A stretch of DNA of 46,142 bases from Tritrichomonas foetus (taxonomy: Eukaryota > Parabasalia > Tritrichomonadida > Tritrichomonadidae), in contig MLAK01000112.1 in NCBI GenBank assembly GCA_001839685.1, positions 82,981 through 129,122 of the forward strand, given 5' to 3'. Made by a program: the position numbers and the translations under genes. How positions within the stretch are numbered: the first letter of the stretch is position 1; each line of letters opens with the position of its first letter. Positions 1 through 8,384 of the stretch are shown piece by piece. Under the pieces are notes generated by a model, which ran no database searches, was not told the DNA's origin, and saw nothing but the letters and a program-made list of their open reading frames with translations.

Positions 1-342
1 AAAGATTCTGAAAGTGAAAAAGATTCTGAAAGTGAAAAAGATGATAAAAATGAAAAAGATGATAAAAGTGAAAAAGATACCCAAAGTGATAAAGATACAC
101 AAAGTGAAAAAGATACCCAGAGTGATAAAGATTCTAAAAGTGAAAAATATACCCAGAGTGATAAAGATATCCAAAGTGTACAAGATGATAAAAGTGAAAA
201 AGATACCCAGAGTGAAAAAGAAGATAAAAGTGAAAAAGATCCACAATGTGAAAAAGATACACAAAATGAAAAAGATACTAAAAGTAATAAAGATACTAAA
301 AATGAAGAAGAGACTAAAAATGAAAAAGATCGCGATAGTGAT
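1..342 (+). repeat. Tandem 18-bp coding repeat (19 units)
   Basis: Nineteen consecutive 18-bp units, each starting AAAGAT or a close variant and ending AGTGAA or AGTGAT, encode the hexapeptide KDxxSE/D. No unit breaks the frame; units differ mostly at codons 3 and 4 (SE, DK, TQ, SK). The array probably continues left of the window. Such arrays expand and contract by slippage or unequal exchange. Confidence 0.85.
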
Positions 343-1302
343 AGTGAAAAAAGCTACAGTAGTTCAAAGAAAAGTAGTGGTTCAAACTATAAAAATCCTC
401 ATTTAGAACTAGGCAGCGAAACGAAAAAAGAAAAAAGTGACATTAATCAAAATAGTGAATGTACAAGTAGCAGTCATTCCAAAGGAAACAACAGCAGATC
501 ATATAAAAACCGGAAATCTAATCAAAAAAGTAGCGACAATAGTAGCAGTGATGATAATTATTCAATCTCTTCAAAAGAAAACCAAAACTATCCACAAGGA
601 AAGATTCAAAACACTTCTTCAAGCAATTCCAGCGACAGTTCAGAAAGTAAAAGTTATTCAAGTTCCAAAAGAAAGATTAATTCCCTACAAAAAGATGATT
701 TGGATGAAACAAAGAACAATAAAAGCGCCAATTCAAGTCGTTCAAATGATAAATCTTCAAAAACCAATGAAATCGAAATTGTAAGTGAACATTCACAAGA
801 AAGTTACTCCAAAAGTCAGCAAAATCAAGAGAAATATAGAAAAAGGCATTACAGCTCTTCAGAATACAGTGATCAAGATAATAAATCATCATGTAAAAGC
901 AGCAGCAAAGATGAAAACAAAGAAGAAGAACTAGAACTAAATCTACAACCAGAAATAGAAAACCTAAATAAAAAAGGTGCGGAAAATGACAACGAAAACG
1001 AAAATAAAAATGATAACGTGAAAGAGAATGACATGAAGAAACCAAATATTGGGTTTCTTTTGAATCCGACTGAAGATTCAGCTAATGAATATAATTTAAC
1101 CGATTCGGAAAAAGATGAAAAATTTGATAGCTCGTCAAGTGTCTCATTGAAAATGTCATCTTCTGCTGCGATGAATTCATCTTGCGCAAATTTGTTTGGA
1201 AAAGAATCTTCTTCTGTTCATTTTACTAGTGATAGTGAATCTTCATCAGCACTGCCAAGAAATTACAAGCTTTCATTTTCATTTAAACTCCCTACAGAAT
1301 GA
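1..1302 (+). CDS. Lys/Ser/Glu-rich repeat protein, 3' part (start outside window)
   Basis: Reading frame 1 is open from the first base to a TGA at 1300-1302 (433 codons), so the gene enters from the left and its start is not visible; the first in-frame ATG is only near 1033. The first 19 units are tandem hexapeptides of the type KDxxSE (KDSESE, KDTQSD, KDTQSE), followed by a Ser/Asn/Lys/Glu-rich stretch with many SSS and SSK runs and a final less biased tail ending FSFKLPTE. There is no recognisable domain, signal peptide or membrane span in the visible part. The composition suggests an intrinsically disordered, possibly phosphorylated region of a larger protein. Open frames also exist on the other frames here (for example 14-406) because the 18-bp repeat keeps several frames open; frame 1 is chosen because it alone runs unbroken through both the repeat and the non-repeat part. 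Function unknown. Confidence 0.8.
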   Translation, partial: KDSESEKDSESEKDDKNEKDDKSEKDTQSDKDTQSEKDTQSDKDSKSEKYTQSDKDIQSVQDDKSEKDTQSEKEDKSEKDPQCEKDTQNEKDTKSNKDTKNEEETKNEKDRDSDSEKSYSSSKKSSGSNYKNPHLELGSETKKEKSDINQNSECTSSSHSKGNNSRSYKNRKSNQKSSDNSSSDDNYSISSKENQNYPQGKIQNTSSSNSSDSSESKSYSSSKRKINSLQKDDLDETKNNKSANSSRSNDKSSKTNEIEIVSEHSQESYSKSQQNQEKYRKRHYSSSEYSDQDNKSSCKSSSKDENKEEELELNLQPEIENLNKKGAENDNENENKNDNVKENDMKKPNIGFLLNPTEDSANEYNLTDSEKDEKFDSSSSVSLKMSSSAAMNSSCANLFGKESSSVHFTSDSESSSALPRNYKLSFSFKLPTE

Positions 1303-1730
1303 ATATTAATAATTGTTAATAAATATCGAATTAATTTGATTTTTCTTTCATAATATTTATTACTTTTTTGATTCAATAAGTCCAAATCATTAATCTGCGA
1401 CATCAACTATATCAATACATTCAATAGATGATTAATGAGATCAACAATATAATAGATGATTAACTATTTTACAATTATCATTTGTATTCACTAAATTTGT
1501 ATAGATTTGGCTTCATAGAAGTTCATCCATATCGTATCTTTGATTTGGATTTCAATATCAACTCTATCAAAAATATCTTTATCAATATATGACTGACTAG
1601 GCTTATTGTTGTAATATAATGATTGTATAACTCTAAATGATATGATATTCCATTTTAAACATCTAATTCCCAGTAATATATAGGATACAATAACAAATGT
1701 TGTACCAACGATATGATTGAAATTTTCAAT
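1303..1730. other. AT-rich intergenic stretch
   Basis: No complete gene is seen between the end of the repeat protein and the transposon copy. The minus strand holds an 81-codon open stretch (from 1738 down to 1491) that is described under the interrupted ORF. Confidence 0.5.
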
Positions 1731-1759
1731 ATTCAAAGAGATGTATACAAACCAAATAG
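1731..1759. repeat. Left target-site duplication and TIR of transposon copy 1
   Basis: Target duplication ATTCAAAG occupies 1731-1738. The TIR follows at 1739-1759 and matches the inverted right end with two mismatches over 21 bp. Confidence 0.9.
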
Positions 1760-1848
1760 TCTTAACGTACGAAATCACTAAAATGATCCTTATCATCAGT
1801 ATTACTTAATACCATCAGTCAAAAATCAAAACCCAAATAGCTAAAAGA

Positions 1849-1947
1849 ATGACGNAAATTTCCCTTATCGCAAACTTCGCAAATGGCCGAATTCAAAAAT
1901 ATTTCGAAAATGATTCTGAAGAAGCTATTGTTTCAGTTTTCGGGTGA
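1849..1947 (+). pseudogene. 32-codon ORF in transposon copy 1, possible transposase N-terminal remnant
   Basis: A short ATG-initiated frame begins MTKISLIANFANG and has protein-like, non-repetitive composition before a TGA at 1945-1947. The same frame and the same stop occur in copy 2. It contains the window's only ambiguous base (1855). It may be the surviving start of a transposase after internal deletion; no family match is claimed. Confidence 0.3.
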
Positions 1948-2240
1948 ACAGCTTTCAGTCAATTGTTAAATCTATTTTTTATAGTTATGAGCCATATTTA
2001 TTCATAGTTTTGAAATTTTGCAACAATTAAACCGAAAAAAGAGCGATTTTGGAGAAAGCCTAAAAAAAAATTGTGAGAAGCTTTTTTTCCAAGAATCACA
2101 AAGATTATAATACTGCTTCCCATAATTCTATTTACACTTCTTCTATCGATTTTTAATTAAAAATCGCGAAAATTTTGATAGTTTTAACTCAGTGATGTTG
2201 AATTCATTCAATTTCCATTTGACAAATATGAATGTATTGA

Positions 2241-2456
2241 AATCTTTTCTGCCATAAAATTTTAGTATATGAAGAAAATAGACTGGCAGTCCTCAACAGC
2301 ACATTCTCAAGCAGGGATACAGATACAACGATTGAAAGACCAAATCAAGAAAAATGGAATCCAATATGTTTTTTTCCATACTCGATGCCAAGTGAATTTT
2401 CTGATGACTCGCCATTTAGATGGCAAAACATTCGTAATCTTCTCATTGATGCCTAA
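2241..2456 (+). pseudogene. ATG-less open frame in transposon copy 1, possible transposase C-terminal remnant
   Basis: This frame is open from a stop at 2238-2240 to TAA at 2454-2456 and ends in a sequence with coding-like composition (MPSEFSDDSPFRWQNI, then LLIDA). The overlapping ATG-started 86-codon frame at 2269-2529 ends in a run of Phe, Ile and Leu that looks like translated AT-rich DNA, so the 2241-2456 frame is the better candidate for real coding history. Both frames are also open in copy 2, so conservation between the two copies does not decide. Confidence 0.3.
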
Positions 2457-2813
2457 ATTTTTTTTATTTATATCAAAATTATTAATATTTTTTTTATACT
2501 TCATTTTTGTATTTTGGAAAACATTATAATTTTCGATGGAGGGTCATATGATAATAAAAAGCACGATTTATGATAAGAAATAATCAAGATATTAATGCTA
2601 TAAAATCACTTTTTATCTCAATAATTCTCAGAAATTTCTGTGGGGTTTATTTTTTTCTCACAATTTTTTTTTGGATTTGGTTTTCTCTGTATCTTGATTT
2701 TTAAATTATAATATTTATATATTATTAATAGGATTACAATTAAATAATATTTAGATGACAATAATATCAACAATTATTCATTTAGATCTCTCAATAGTCT
2801 TCTACATCTAGAG

Positions 2814-2842
2814 CTAGTTAGTTTGTATACATCTATTCAAAG
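2814..2842. repeat. Right TIR and target-site duplication of transposon copy 1
   Basis: The TIR at 2814-2834 ends GTTTGTATACATCT. The second copy of the target duplication ATTCAAAG follows at 2835-2842. Confidence 0.9.
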
Positions 2843-3148
2843 AAAAAAAAATACATTTTTTGAATGTCATAGAAATAAAATCATTTATCAATGAAATTCA
2901 TATTCTTTATGTATTCCATTAATCCAAAGAAAAACACTAATGAGGTCAATAAAAATCGTTATGTTGTCTTTTTCAATTATAACTTTTTATACGACTTAAG
3001 AAAATCTTTAAATGTGCACAAAAAGTTATTCAACAGAAATTTTTGAGGAAATTTAATTGAAAATCCCTAAAAAAATAAAAAAAAATCGAAAGGGTTCCTT
3101 TCAATTTCTTGATCCAGAATAAAAAGTTTCAATTTTTTTTCTGAAGCT

Positions 3149-3442
3149 ATGAAGAGTCAGGTTGAAGCTTCTGCGATTTCCAAATCACAATCTGAGACCA
3201 TTAGCGGAGGAAGGAAGCAACTCATTTCAGGAACAACAACGAAAATCGACGTCATTTTTCCGCTATTAGATCAAATGTGCCAAAATACCAGATTACCAAT
3301 GTTTTTCTATTACATTTCTACAATCTACATGTATTACCAAGTATTTTCTACTTCTTTCTGGGTGTTCAACGCCTTTTGGGACGGAATAGATGGCATCTAT
3401 GAAAAATCACAGACTCATAAAATGGACATTAACACCATTTAA
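3149..3442 (+). CDS. Adenylate cyclase, N-terminal segment (frame 1 of 3)
   Basis: This frame starts at the ATG at 3149 and reads a Ser/Lys-rich cytosolic leader followed by a hydrophobic segment (MFFYYISTIYMYYQVF) and an aromatic stretch (SFWVFNAFWD), the way large multi-span cyclases of trichomonads start. It stops at 3442, but the frame one base further on is already open from about 3381 and continues into the next membrane segments. One surplus base, for example in the A-run at about 3400-3405, would join the two. I read this as the true start of the cyclase gene spanning 3149-7708. The shift may be a sequencing error or a real lesion; raw reads would decide. Confidence 0.7.
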   Translation: MKSQVEASAISKSQSETISGGRKQLISGTTTKIDVIFPLLDQMCQNTRLPMFFYYISTIYMYYQVFSTSFWVFNAFWDGIDGIYEKSQTHKMDINTI

Positions 3443-5654
3443 ATTCATTTTCGACATTATTTCACCAATTATGATATATCCAACTTGTGCAATAGTCGGA
3501 AATTCTATTCGATATTTAGTTTTAACGAAAGATAAAATGAACTGGATTTATTTAATTGTTGGATTGATTATGTTTATTTATTTTTTCGCATTAAATTATT
3601 TTGGATTCTCACTTTATGCTCATTCAACAATTTTTATTAAATCACCACTTTCGTGTTTTGATTTACGAGCATTAAAGATGATGCCATTTGTTAATTCTGC
3701 TTTTCTTTTCTTCGCCTTTATTTTCTCATTATTTGATTCATGGGCGATGATTATTGTTCAAATTGCACATATTGCAATTGGACTTATTTGCTATTATTCG
3801 ATCATATATTTACCATTTCATACTGAAATTGGTAATATTCTCTTTCTTTCAGTGAATTGTGCAGGATTCATTAATGATATTATTATGATCATATTACATT
3901 TTCTCGATATAAAAAAAAGAATTGGACTAATTATTCCATTCGTCATTTTGGTTTTATGTTTGGTGATATTTTATTTCGTAGTTCATTTTCGAGTGAAATC
4001 GTTAATCAAGTTCTTAACAGAACTAGAAATCAATAATGATTTGAAAGAAGAAGAAAAATTTGCTATCTTTGAATCAATCCCATTTTTCCAAAGTGAAGAA
4101 AAAGCAAAAATGTCACTTCATATTGGTTTTACAAATGCTTTAGAAATTTTTTATACTTGGTCACTTCTTAGATATATAATTGTTAATTATAATTCAGTGA
4201 ATACAATTCTTGACGGAATCCGTTACACTTCATTCTTTCCTGGTGAGTCACGTTTATTAAATTCTTTTTTCATTAACATTACAACAAAACGAGGCCTATC
4301 ATTAAGTCAAAGATTTTTCGTTTTTGAAGTTTACAAAGTAAAAACAATTCGACAATCTTCAGTTTCTAATGATGCAAACAGTCGATTGGTTGAATTGAAA
4401 TCCATTTCAAATCAATGCTTTGAAGATTTAATTTCATTTTGGATTAATAAGAATGCAACTGTTTCTTATTTTGAGATGTTAGCTGCAGAAAATGGAAAAG
4501 CACACGCAAAATGGGAAGAAAGTATTCGTGATTACCCAAATAATCCTAAATTTGCAGATGAATATTGCTCTTATTTGATTGAATGTGAATCTAATTATAT
4601 TGATGCTTTGAAAATGAAACATAGAGCTGATTGTATTGAATTGGGAAAGAATTTTGCTTCTGATGTAACTTTCAAAAGTCTTGCTCGAAGTTATCCGGTT
4701 TACTTAAAGAAGAAAATTATCGATTTTCACGGAAATTTGAAACGTGGAACAAGAAGACAAGCTGGAAGTGCCAGAAATACCGAAAACTCGGCGATTAATG
4801 GAACTACATTGAATTCTATGTCATCATCAACAGCAAGTGGATTAGAATTAGACGCAGAAGTTGAAGATTCACTCGCTAAACAATTATTTAGACAATCCGC
4901 AATTCGGCTTGGAATGCATCGTGCATTAGCTAATCGGAAAAGTAGTGCCTCAAACTTAATGATCTTTTCAGGCATTTTTGCATTAATTGTTGGATTAGGC
5001 TCATTTATTGGTTTATTTGCTTATATTAATGGATATGCCAAACAACGATCAGGATCTTTAACTTATGTCGGTCAGATTAGTAATTCAAAGTTTTATCTTG
5101 ATTTGGCAATTGTTGGAACAACATTAAAATTTGCTTATTTCACTGGACGATTTAAGAATTATGAGCTATTTCGACAACTTGAAGATGAAATAGAAACAGA
5201 GCCATTATTATCTGTTAATAAAGACATGTCCCACAATATCCATGGAAATGCAATTAAATCTCGAACATTTTTCTCTCGGTTTTTAGAAAGTCTTGCAGTT
5301 TTATCAAACCAAGGAAAACAAATATACGAAATTGCCTCATCAATGATGGTTAATGAAGTTCCCTTTTATACTTGTTTTTCTGGACTCCCATCTAATAATG
5401 TTACTTCTTCAATCAAAGCACAGCAATCCTACTTATTTTTTGCAGTTGATCGTGCATCTTATCACACTGCTAATGATTCTTGGTTTCACATCGATGAAAT
5501 TTGTGAAATTATGGCTAACCAACCCTCTTTTTCACAATATTCCTTCAAAATATTTAGCTCATTAAACAATCATCAAGATGCTTTATGTCAAGAAGAAGAA
5601 AACACACTCTTTTTATTAATGATAATATTTCCAATCGTTTTATTTGCCCATTAA
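3390..5654 (+). CDS. Adenylate cyclase, membrane and middle segment (frame 2 of 3)
   Basis: This 754-codon frame holds about six transmembrane helices in its first 200 residues (roughly 17-45, 51-75, 98-118, 120-140, 149-170, 178-202), then a hydrophilic cytosolic region of about 300 residues, a Ser/Thr-rich linker near 475, another membrane helix at about 524-550, and an outward-facing domain that runs to the end. The ATG at 3390 is probably internal: the hydrophobic leader at 3149-3442 belongs in front. The last residues after about 5610 are out-of-frame reading; the neighbouring frame takes over at a T-run (about 5609-5613), where one missing T would restore it. It acts as the sensory, membrane-embedded half of the cyclase completed by 5585-7708. 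Confidence 0.75.
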   Translation: MASMKNHRLIKWTLTPFKFIFDIISPIMIYPTCAIVGNSIRYLVLTKDKMNWIYLIVGLIMFIYFFALNYFGFSLYAHSTIFIKSPLSCFDLRALKMMPFVNSAFLFFAFIFSLFDSWAMIIVQIAHIAIGLICYYSIIYLPFHTEIGNILFLSVNCAGFINDIIMIILHFLDIKKRIGLIIPFVILVLCLVIFYFVVHFRVKSLIKFLTELEINNDLKEEEKFAIFESIPFFQSEEKAKMSLHIGFTNALEIFYTWSLLRYIIVNYNSVNTILDGIRYTSFFPGESRLLNSFFINITTKRGLSLSQRFFVFEVYKVKTIRQSSVSNDANSRLVELKSISNQCFEDLISFWINKNATVSYFEMLAAENGKAHAKWEESIRDYPNNPKFADEYCSYLIECESNYIDALKMKHRADCIELGKNFASDVTFKSLARSYPVYLKKKIIDFHGNLKRGTRRQAGSARNTENSAINGTTLNSMSSSTASGLELDAEVEDSLAKQLFRQSAIRLGMHRALANRKSSASNLMIFSGIFALIVGLGSFIGLFAYINGYAKQRSGSLTYVGQISNSKFYLDLAIVGTTLKFAYFTGRFKNYELFRQLEDEIETEPLLSVNKDMSHNIHGNAIKSRTFFSRFLESLAVLSNQGKQIYEIASSMMVNEVPFYTCFSGLPSNNVTSSIKAQQSYLFFAVDRASYHTANDSWFHIDEICEIMANQPSFSQYSFKIFSSLNNHQDALCQEEENTLFLLMIIFPIVLFAH

Positions 5655-7708
5655 CAATATTCATACAATTATTTATGAATGATGCAAACAAACTTCTAAA
5701 AATATTAACAGGACTAGATTCATCAATGAAAGAAGATGCACGAAAGCCAATTCGTAAAGACTTTGAAATTGAAATGGCACAACTAAATGAAAAAAAGCCA
5801 AAAGGTAAAAAATGGATTCTTTTCATTTCCGAATTAATTTTATGTAGTGCAGCCTCTGCATTAGTCGCATGGGCAATGATCTGGGAAGCTGATAATATGA
5901 ATGATGATCTTAAAAAACTAACTTATTGGCATCTTTATTCAGTTTCTAGACTTTCATATGTTGTGGAAGGTCTACATTATATGTTAGAAGCAGTTTTATT
6001 GAATGGTACGATTATTTCTAACGTTTCAAATCAAGAAACATTGTCTACATTGTCACAAACATCAATTGTTACATTGAATCGCCTAAATGATGCTTTACTG
6101 AAGGGAGTTAATGGAATTCCACCTTGTTATGAATATGATGATGAACTTGATGATATCAATTTTCAATCAGCTTGCATAGTGCCTGATAATGATACTGATT
6201 TACATGATATTTATCGATGTTCATCTGCTTCTCAAGGAATTGGATTGCTTTATAATATGATTTCTACCATTTTAAATGAGATTAATACAACAAACGGCGA
6301 TTTTTCACAAATAATGATTGTTCATAGTATTCATTTAGTTAACTGTCACTTGCTTGATCGTCTGTATTCAGCAATTTATCGATTGGAAGATTTAACCGAA
6401 ATCCTTTGTGATGACCTTGAAACTAATTCTATTATTACTTTAGTTTTTGGCATTGTTGTTTCAATTATTGTTTTCTTATTATCAATTAATTTCTACACCC
6501 AATCGGTAAAAGTTTATAATATTGGATTAACTTTAACACAACGTGTTCCACCAACTGTCTTTATATCGAATAAACAATTAATGAATTTTGTTTTGAATCG
6601 TAAAAATGAACGTGATGACGTTGGAATGTCAACAGCACAAGGTGCAATTTTCATGTCAAATGATGCAATTTTATGCACAAATGTTACAGGTGTTGTTGAA
6701 ATTGTTAACCCAGCAGTTACTGCAATACTTGGATATACACCTGATCAGTTACTTGGTCAAGCAGCTTCATCGTTCTTCTCTGAAAAGGATGCAGATACAA
6801 TAACCAATCAATTAGAATTGATGAAAAATGGTCAATCTTCACTTGTTTACGAAGATCATATGTCTTGCATTACAGATAGTGCAATGGAAATGCCATGTGG
6901 TGTAACTGTTCTTGGAATGATGAATGAAAGTAAAAACACATTAGAATCATTTGTCATCATTATACGAGATGAAACAATTTTAATGAAACAACAAAAAGAT
7001 GCTGAACTCGCAAAAGAACAAAGTGAAAACTTACTTTTCCAAATTTTACCACGAGATATTGTTGTTCGTCTTAATCGAGGTGAAAAAGATATTTGTTTCA
7101 CTGTTCCTTCAGCCTCTATTATTTTTACCGATGTTGTCCGGTTTAGTGAATATGCTAAAAATTTGCAGCCACAAGAAATTATGGGAAGTTTATCCACACT
7201 TTTTGCAGCATTTGATAATGTTGCTAAGAAATATCCACTTTTAACTAAAATTAAATTAATTGGTGATATTTATATGGCTGCAGCAGGACTCTTTTCAACT
7301 GAAAATGATCAACCTAAAGCTCATGCTGAACAAATCATTAATTTTGGAATTGATCAATTAACTGAACTTGAAGAAGTAAATGTTAAATTGAATGCAAACC
7401 TTCAACTTAGAATTGGAATCAATAGTGGTGGTCCTCTTCTTGCTGGTGTTCTTGGAACAGATAAACCTGTTTTTGACATTATTGGTGATCCAATTAATGT
7501 TGCAGCAAGACTTCAAACAACTGATGTTCCAGGAAAAATCCAAATTCCACAATCAACTTATGATCTTGCACATGAAGGAGAATTCCAAATTGAAGCTCGT
7601 GGTGAAGTCTTTTTGAAAGGAAAAGGGAAAACTATGGCATATTTGATTACACCACAGATTGGGAATGTAATGAGTTTTGATTTTGTGAGTCTTTCCAAAG
7701 ATGCCTAA
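5585..7708 (+). CDS. Adenylate cyclase, PAS and class III catalytic segment (frame 3 of 3)
   Basis: This segment converts ATP to cyclic AMP. After an out-of-frame start it has a membrane helix at about residues 77-100, an extracellular loop of about 180 residues, a second helix at about 280-305, a PAS domain at about 355-460 and a class III cyclase domain at about 500-690. Visible catalytic features are FTDVVRFS (first metal-binding Asp), IKLIGDIYMAA (second metal Asp; the Lys of KLIGD is the adenine-binding type), DIIGDPINVAARL (Asp for adenine, then the transition-state Asn and Arg). The Lys/Asp pair argues for adenylate rather than guanylate cyclase. The real protein probably begins at 3149, giving about 1,500 residues. 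The stop TAA is followed by A, giving TAAA. The ATG at 5585 is taken only as the frame limit. Confidence 0.9.
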   Translation: MSRRRKHTLFINDNISNRFICPLTIFIQLFMNDANKLLKILTGLDSSMKEDARKPIRKDFEIEMAQLNEKKPKGKKWILFISELILCSAASALVAWAMIWEADNMNDDLKKLTYWHLYSVSRLSYVVEGLHYMLEAVLLNGTIISNVSNQETLSTLSQTSIVTLNRLNDALLKGVNGIPPCYEYDDELDDINFQSACIVPDNDTDLHDIYRCSSASQGIGLLYNMISTILNEINTTNGDFSQIMIVHSIHLVNCHLLDRLYSAIYRLEDLTEILCDDLETNSIITLVFGIVVSIIVFLLSINFYTQSVKVYNIGLTLTQRVPPTVFISNKQLMNFVLNRKNERDDVGMSTAQGAIFMSNDAILCTNVTGVVEIVNPAVTAILGYTPDQLLGQAASSFFSEKDADTITNQLELMKNGQSSLVYEDHMSCITDSAMEMPCGVTVLGMMNESKNTLESFVIIIRDETILMKQQKDAELAKEQSENLLFQILPRDIVVRLNRGEKDICFTVPSASIIFTDVVRFSEYAKNLQPQEIMGSLSTLFAAFDNVAKKYPLLTKIKLIGDIYMAAAGLFSTENDQPKAHAEQIINFGIDQLTELEEVNVKLNANLQLRIGINSGGPLLAGVLGTDKPVFDIIGDPINVAARLQTTDVPGKIQIPQSTYDLAHEGEFQIEARGEVFLKGKGKTMAYLITPQIGNVMSFDFVSLSKDA

Positions 7709-8384
7709 ATTTTTATGTTTTCTTTGATATACCTTGTCTGTATACATATATATGATTCTTCTACCATGTTGTCTACAATCAATATTCCCGTATAAAAGAG
7801 TCGACTGAATGATTGGTTTGAACTTACATGAACCTATTGCATCTTCGAAGAACAATGAATCAAATGATTTTTTAAAATAACAGACAATATGGTAGTAGAA
7901 TCAGATTTATTGCTGCAATATGTAATTGTATTTTATCATAGGATCAATATAAATGAAATAACCTATGTTTCACAGAAGGCCTCTAGAGAACTGTTGCGTG
8001 TATTCATTTAAATCAAATATGAGCTTTATCGAATTTGAAGAAAGATGTAATTCTTATTATAATTATGTCTCTGTTTTTATAATAAAATGTTATTATTTTA
8101 ACATAAAACTTTTTTTCCTTTGGAAAAATCTTTTGGATGATATTAAATATTCTTGATGTTTGTCCAAAAAAAAAAAAAAAATGCTTATGACAGATTTATT
8201 CTTGTCTATGCCACAATTTCGAGCCCTGAAAAATGAGAATATGTAAAAAACTAGTTTTTAAACGTTCATTTCTAACTTAAATATGGTTATATTTAATTTT
8301 ATTGAATTTTCCACTAACTTTTTGATAAGATCAATAATACGTTAGATTATTGGACTCTGCAAAAAAATCCAAAATATTAAATTC
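7709..8384. other. Intergenic region between cyclase and kinesin genes
   Basis: Apart from the inverted repeat at 7754-7902 and a 15-base A-run at about 8167-8181, I see no gene or RNA here. Confidence 0.5.
7754..7902. repeat. Imperfect inverted repeat after the cyclase gene
   Basis: The arm at 7754-7774 (GATTCTTCTACCATGTTGTC and one more base) pairs with 7882-7902 at 19 of 21 positions, enclosing about 107 bp. It could be a small MITE-like foldback or a 3' hairpin; I see no clear target duplication. Confidence 0.6.

Larger units (their letters stand above)
1739..2834 (+). mobile_element. DNA transposon copy 1 (1096 bp, TIR + 8-bp TSD), non-autonomous
   Basis: The element has terminal inverted repeats beginning AGATGTATACAAAC and is flanked on both sides by the direct repeat ATTCAAAG. 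A second copy lies at 42197-43291 in opposite orientation; by eye the two differ at about 16 positions, roughly 98-99% identity. It carries only short open frames (1849-1947, 2241-2456, 2269-2529), none long enough for a transposase, so it looks like an internally deleted or decayed derivative moved in trans. It also contains a 20-bp palindrome at 2147-2166. An 8-bp duplication is the hallmark of several cut-and-paste superfamilies (hAT, Merlin, P and others); the TIR does not let me choose. Confidence 0.9.
1491..2870 (-). pseudogene. Small ORF interrupted by the transposon insertion
   Basis: On the minus strand a frame reads from an ATG at 2870-2868 down to 2843, is broken by the transposon plus one copy of its target duplication, and continues in the same frame from 1738 to a TAG ending at 1491. 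Without the insertion it would be a 91-codon ORF with a hydrophobic stretch (VGTTFVIVSYILLGI) near residue 20. It matches no family I recognise, and an ORF of this length is possible by chance in AT-rich DNA, so this is only a candidate for an insertionally broken gene. Confidence 0.3.

Noticed and set aside
14..406. 130-codon open frame rich in Lys, Ile and Val at the left edge
   Set aside because: It starts with GTG, lies in another frame of the 18-bp repeat, and stops where the repeat ends, while frame 1 continues to 1302.
2269..2529. 86-codon ORF in both transposon copies as a real gene
   Set aside because: Its second half is translated AT-rich DNA (Phe, Ile, Leu runs), and high identity of the copies explains its conservation. 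Kept only as part of the element.
7553..7855. 100-codon minus-strand frame across the end of the cyclase
   Set aside because: It overlaps the conserved cyclase domain on the opposite strand and shows no coding character of its own.
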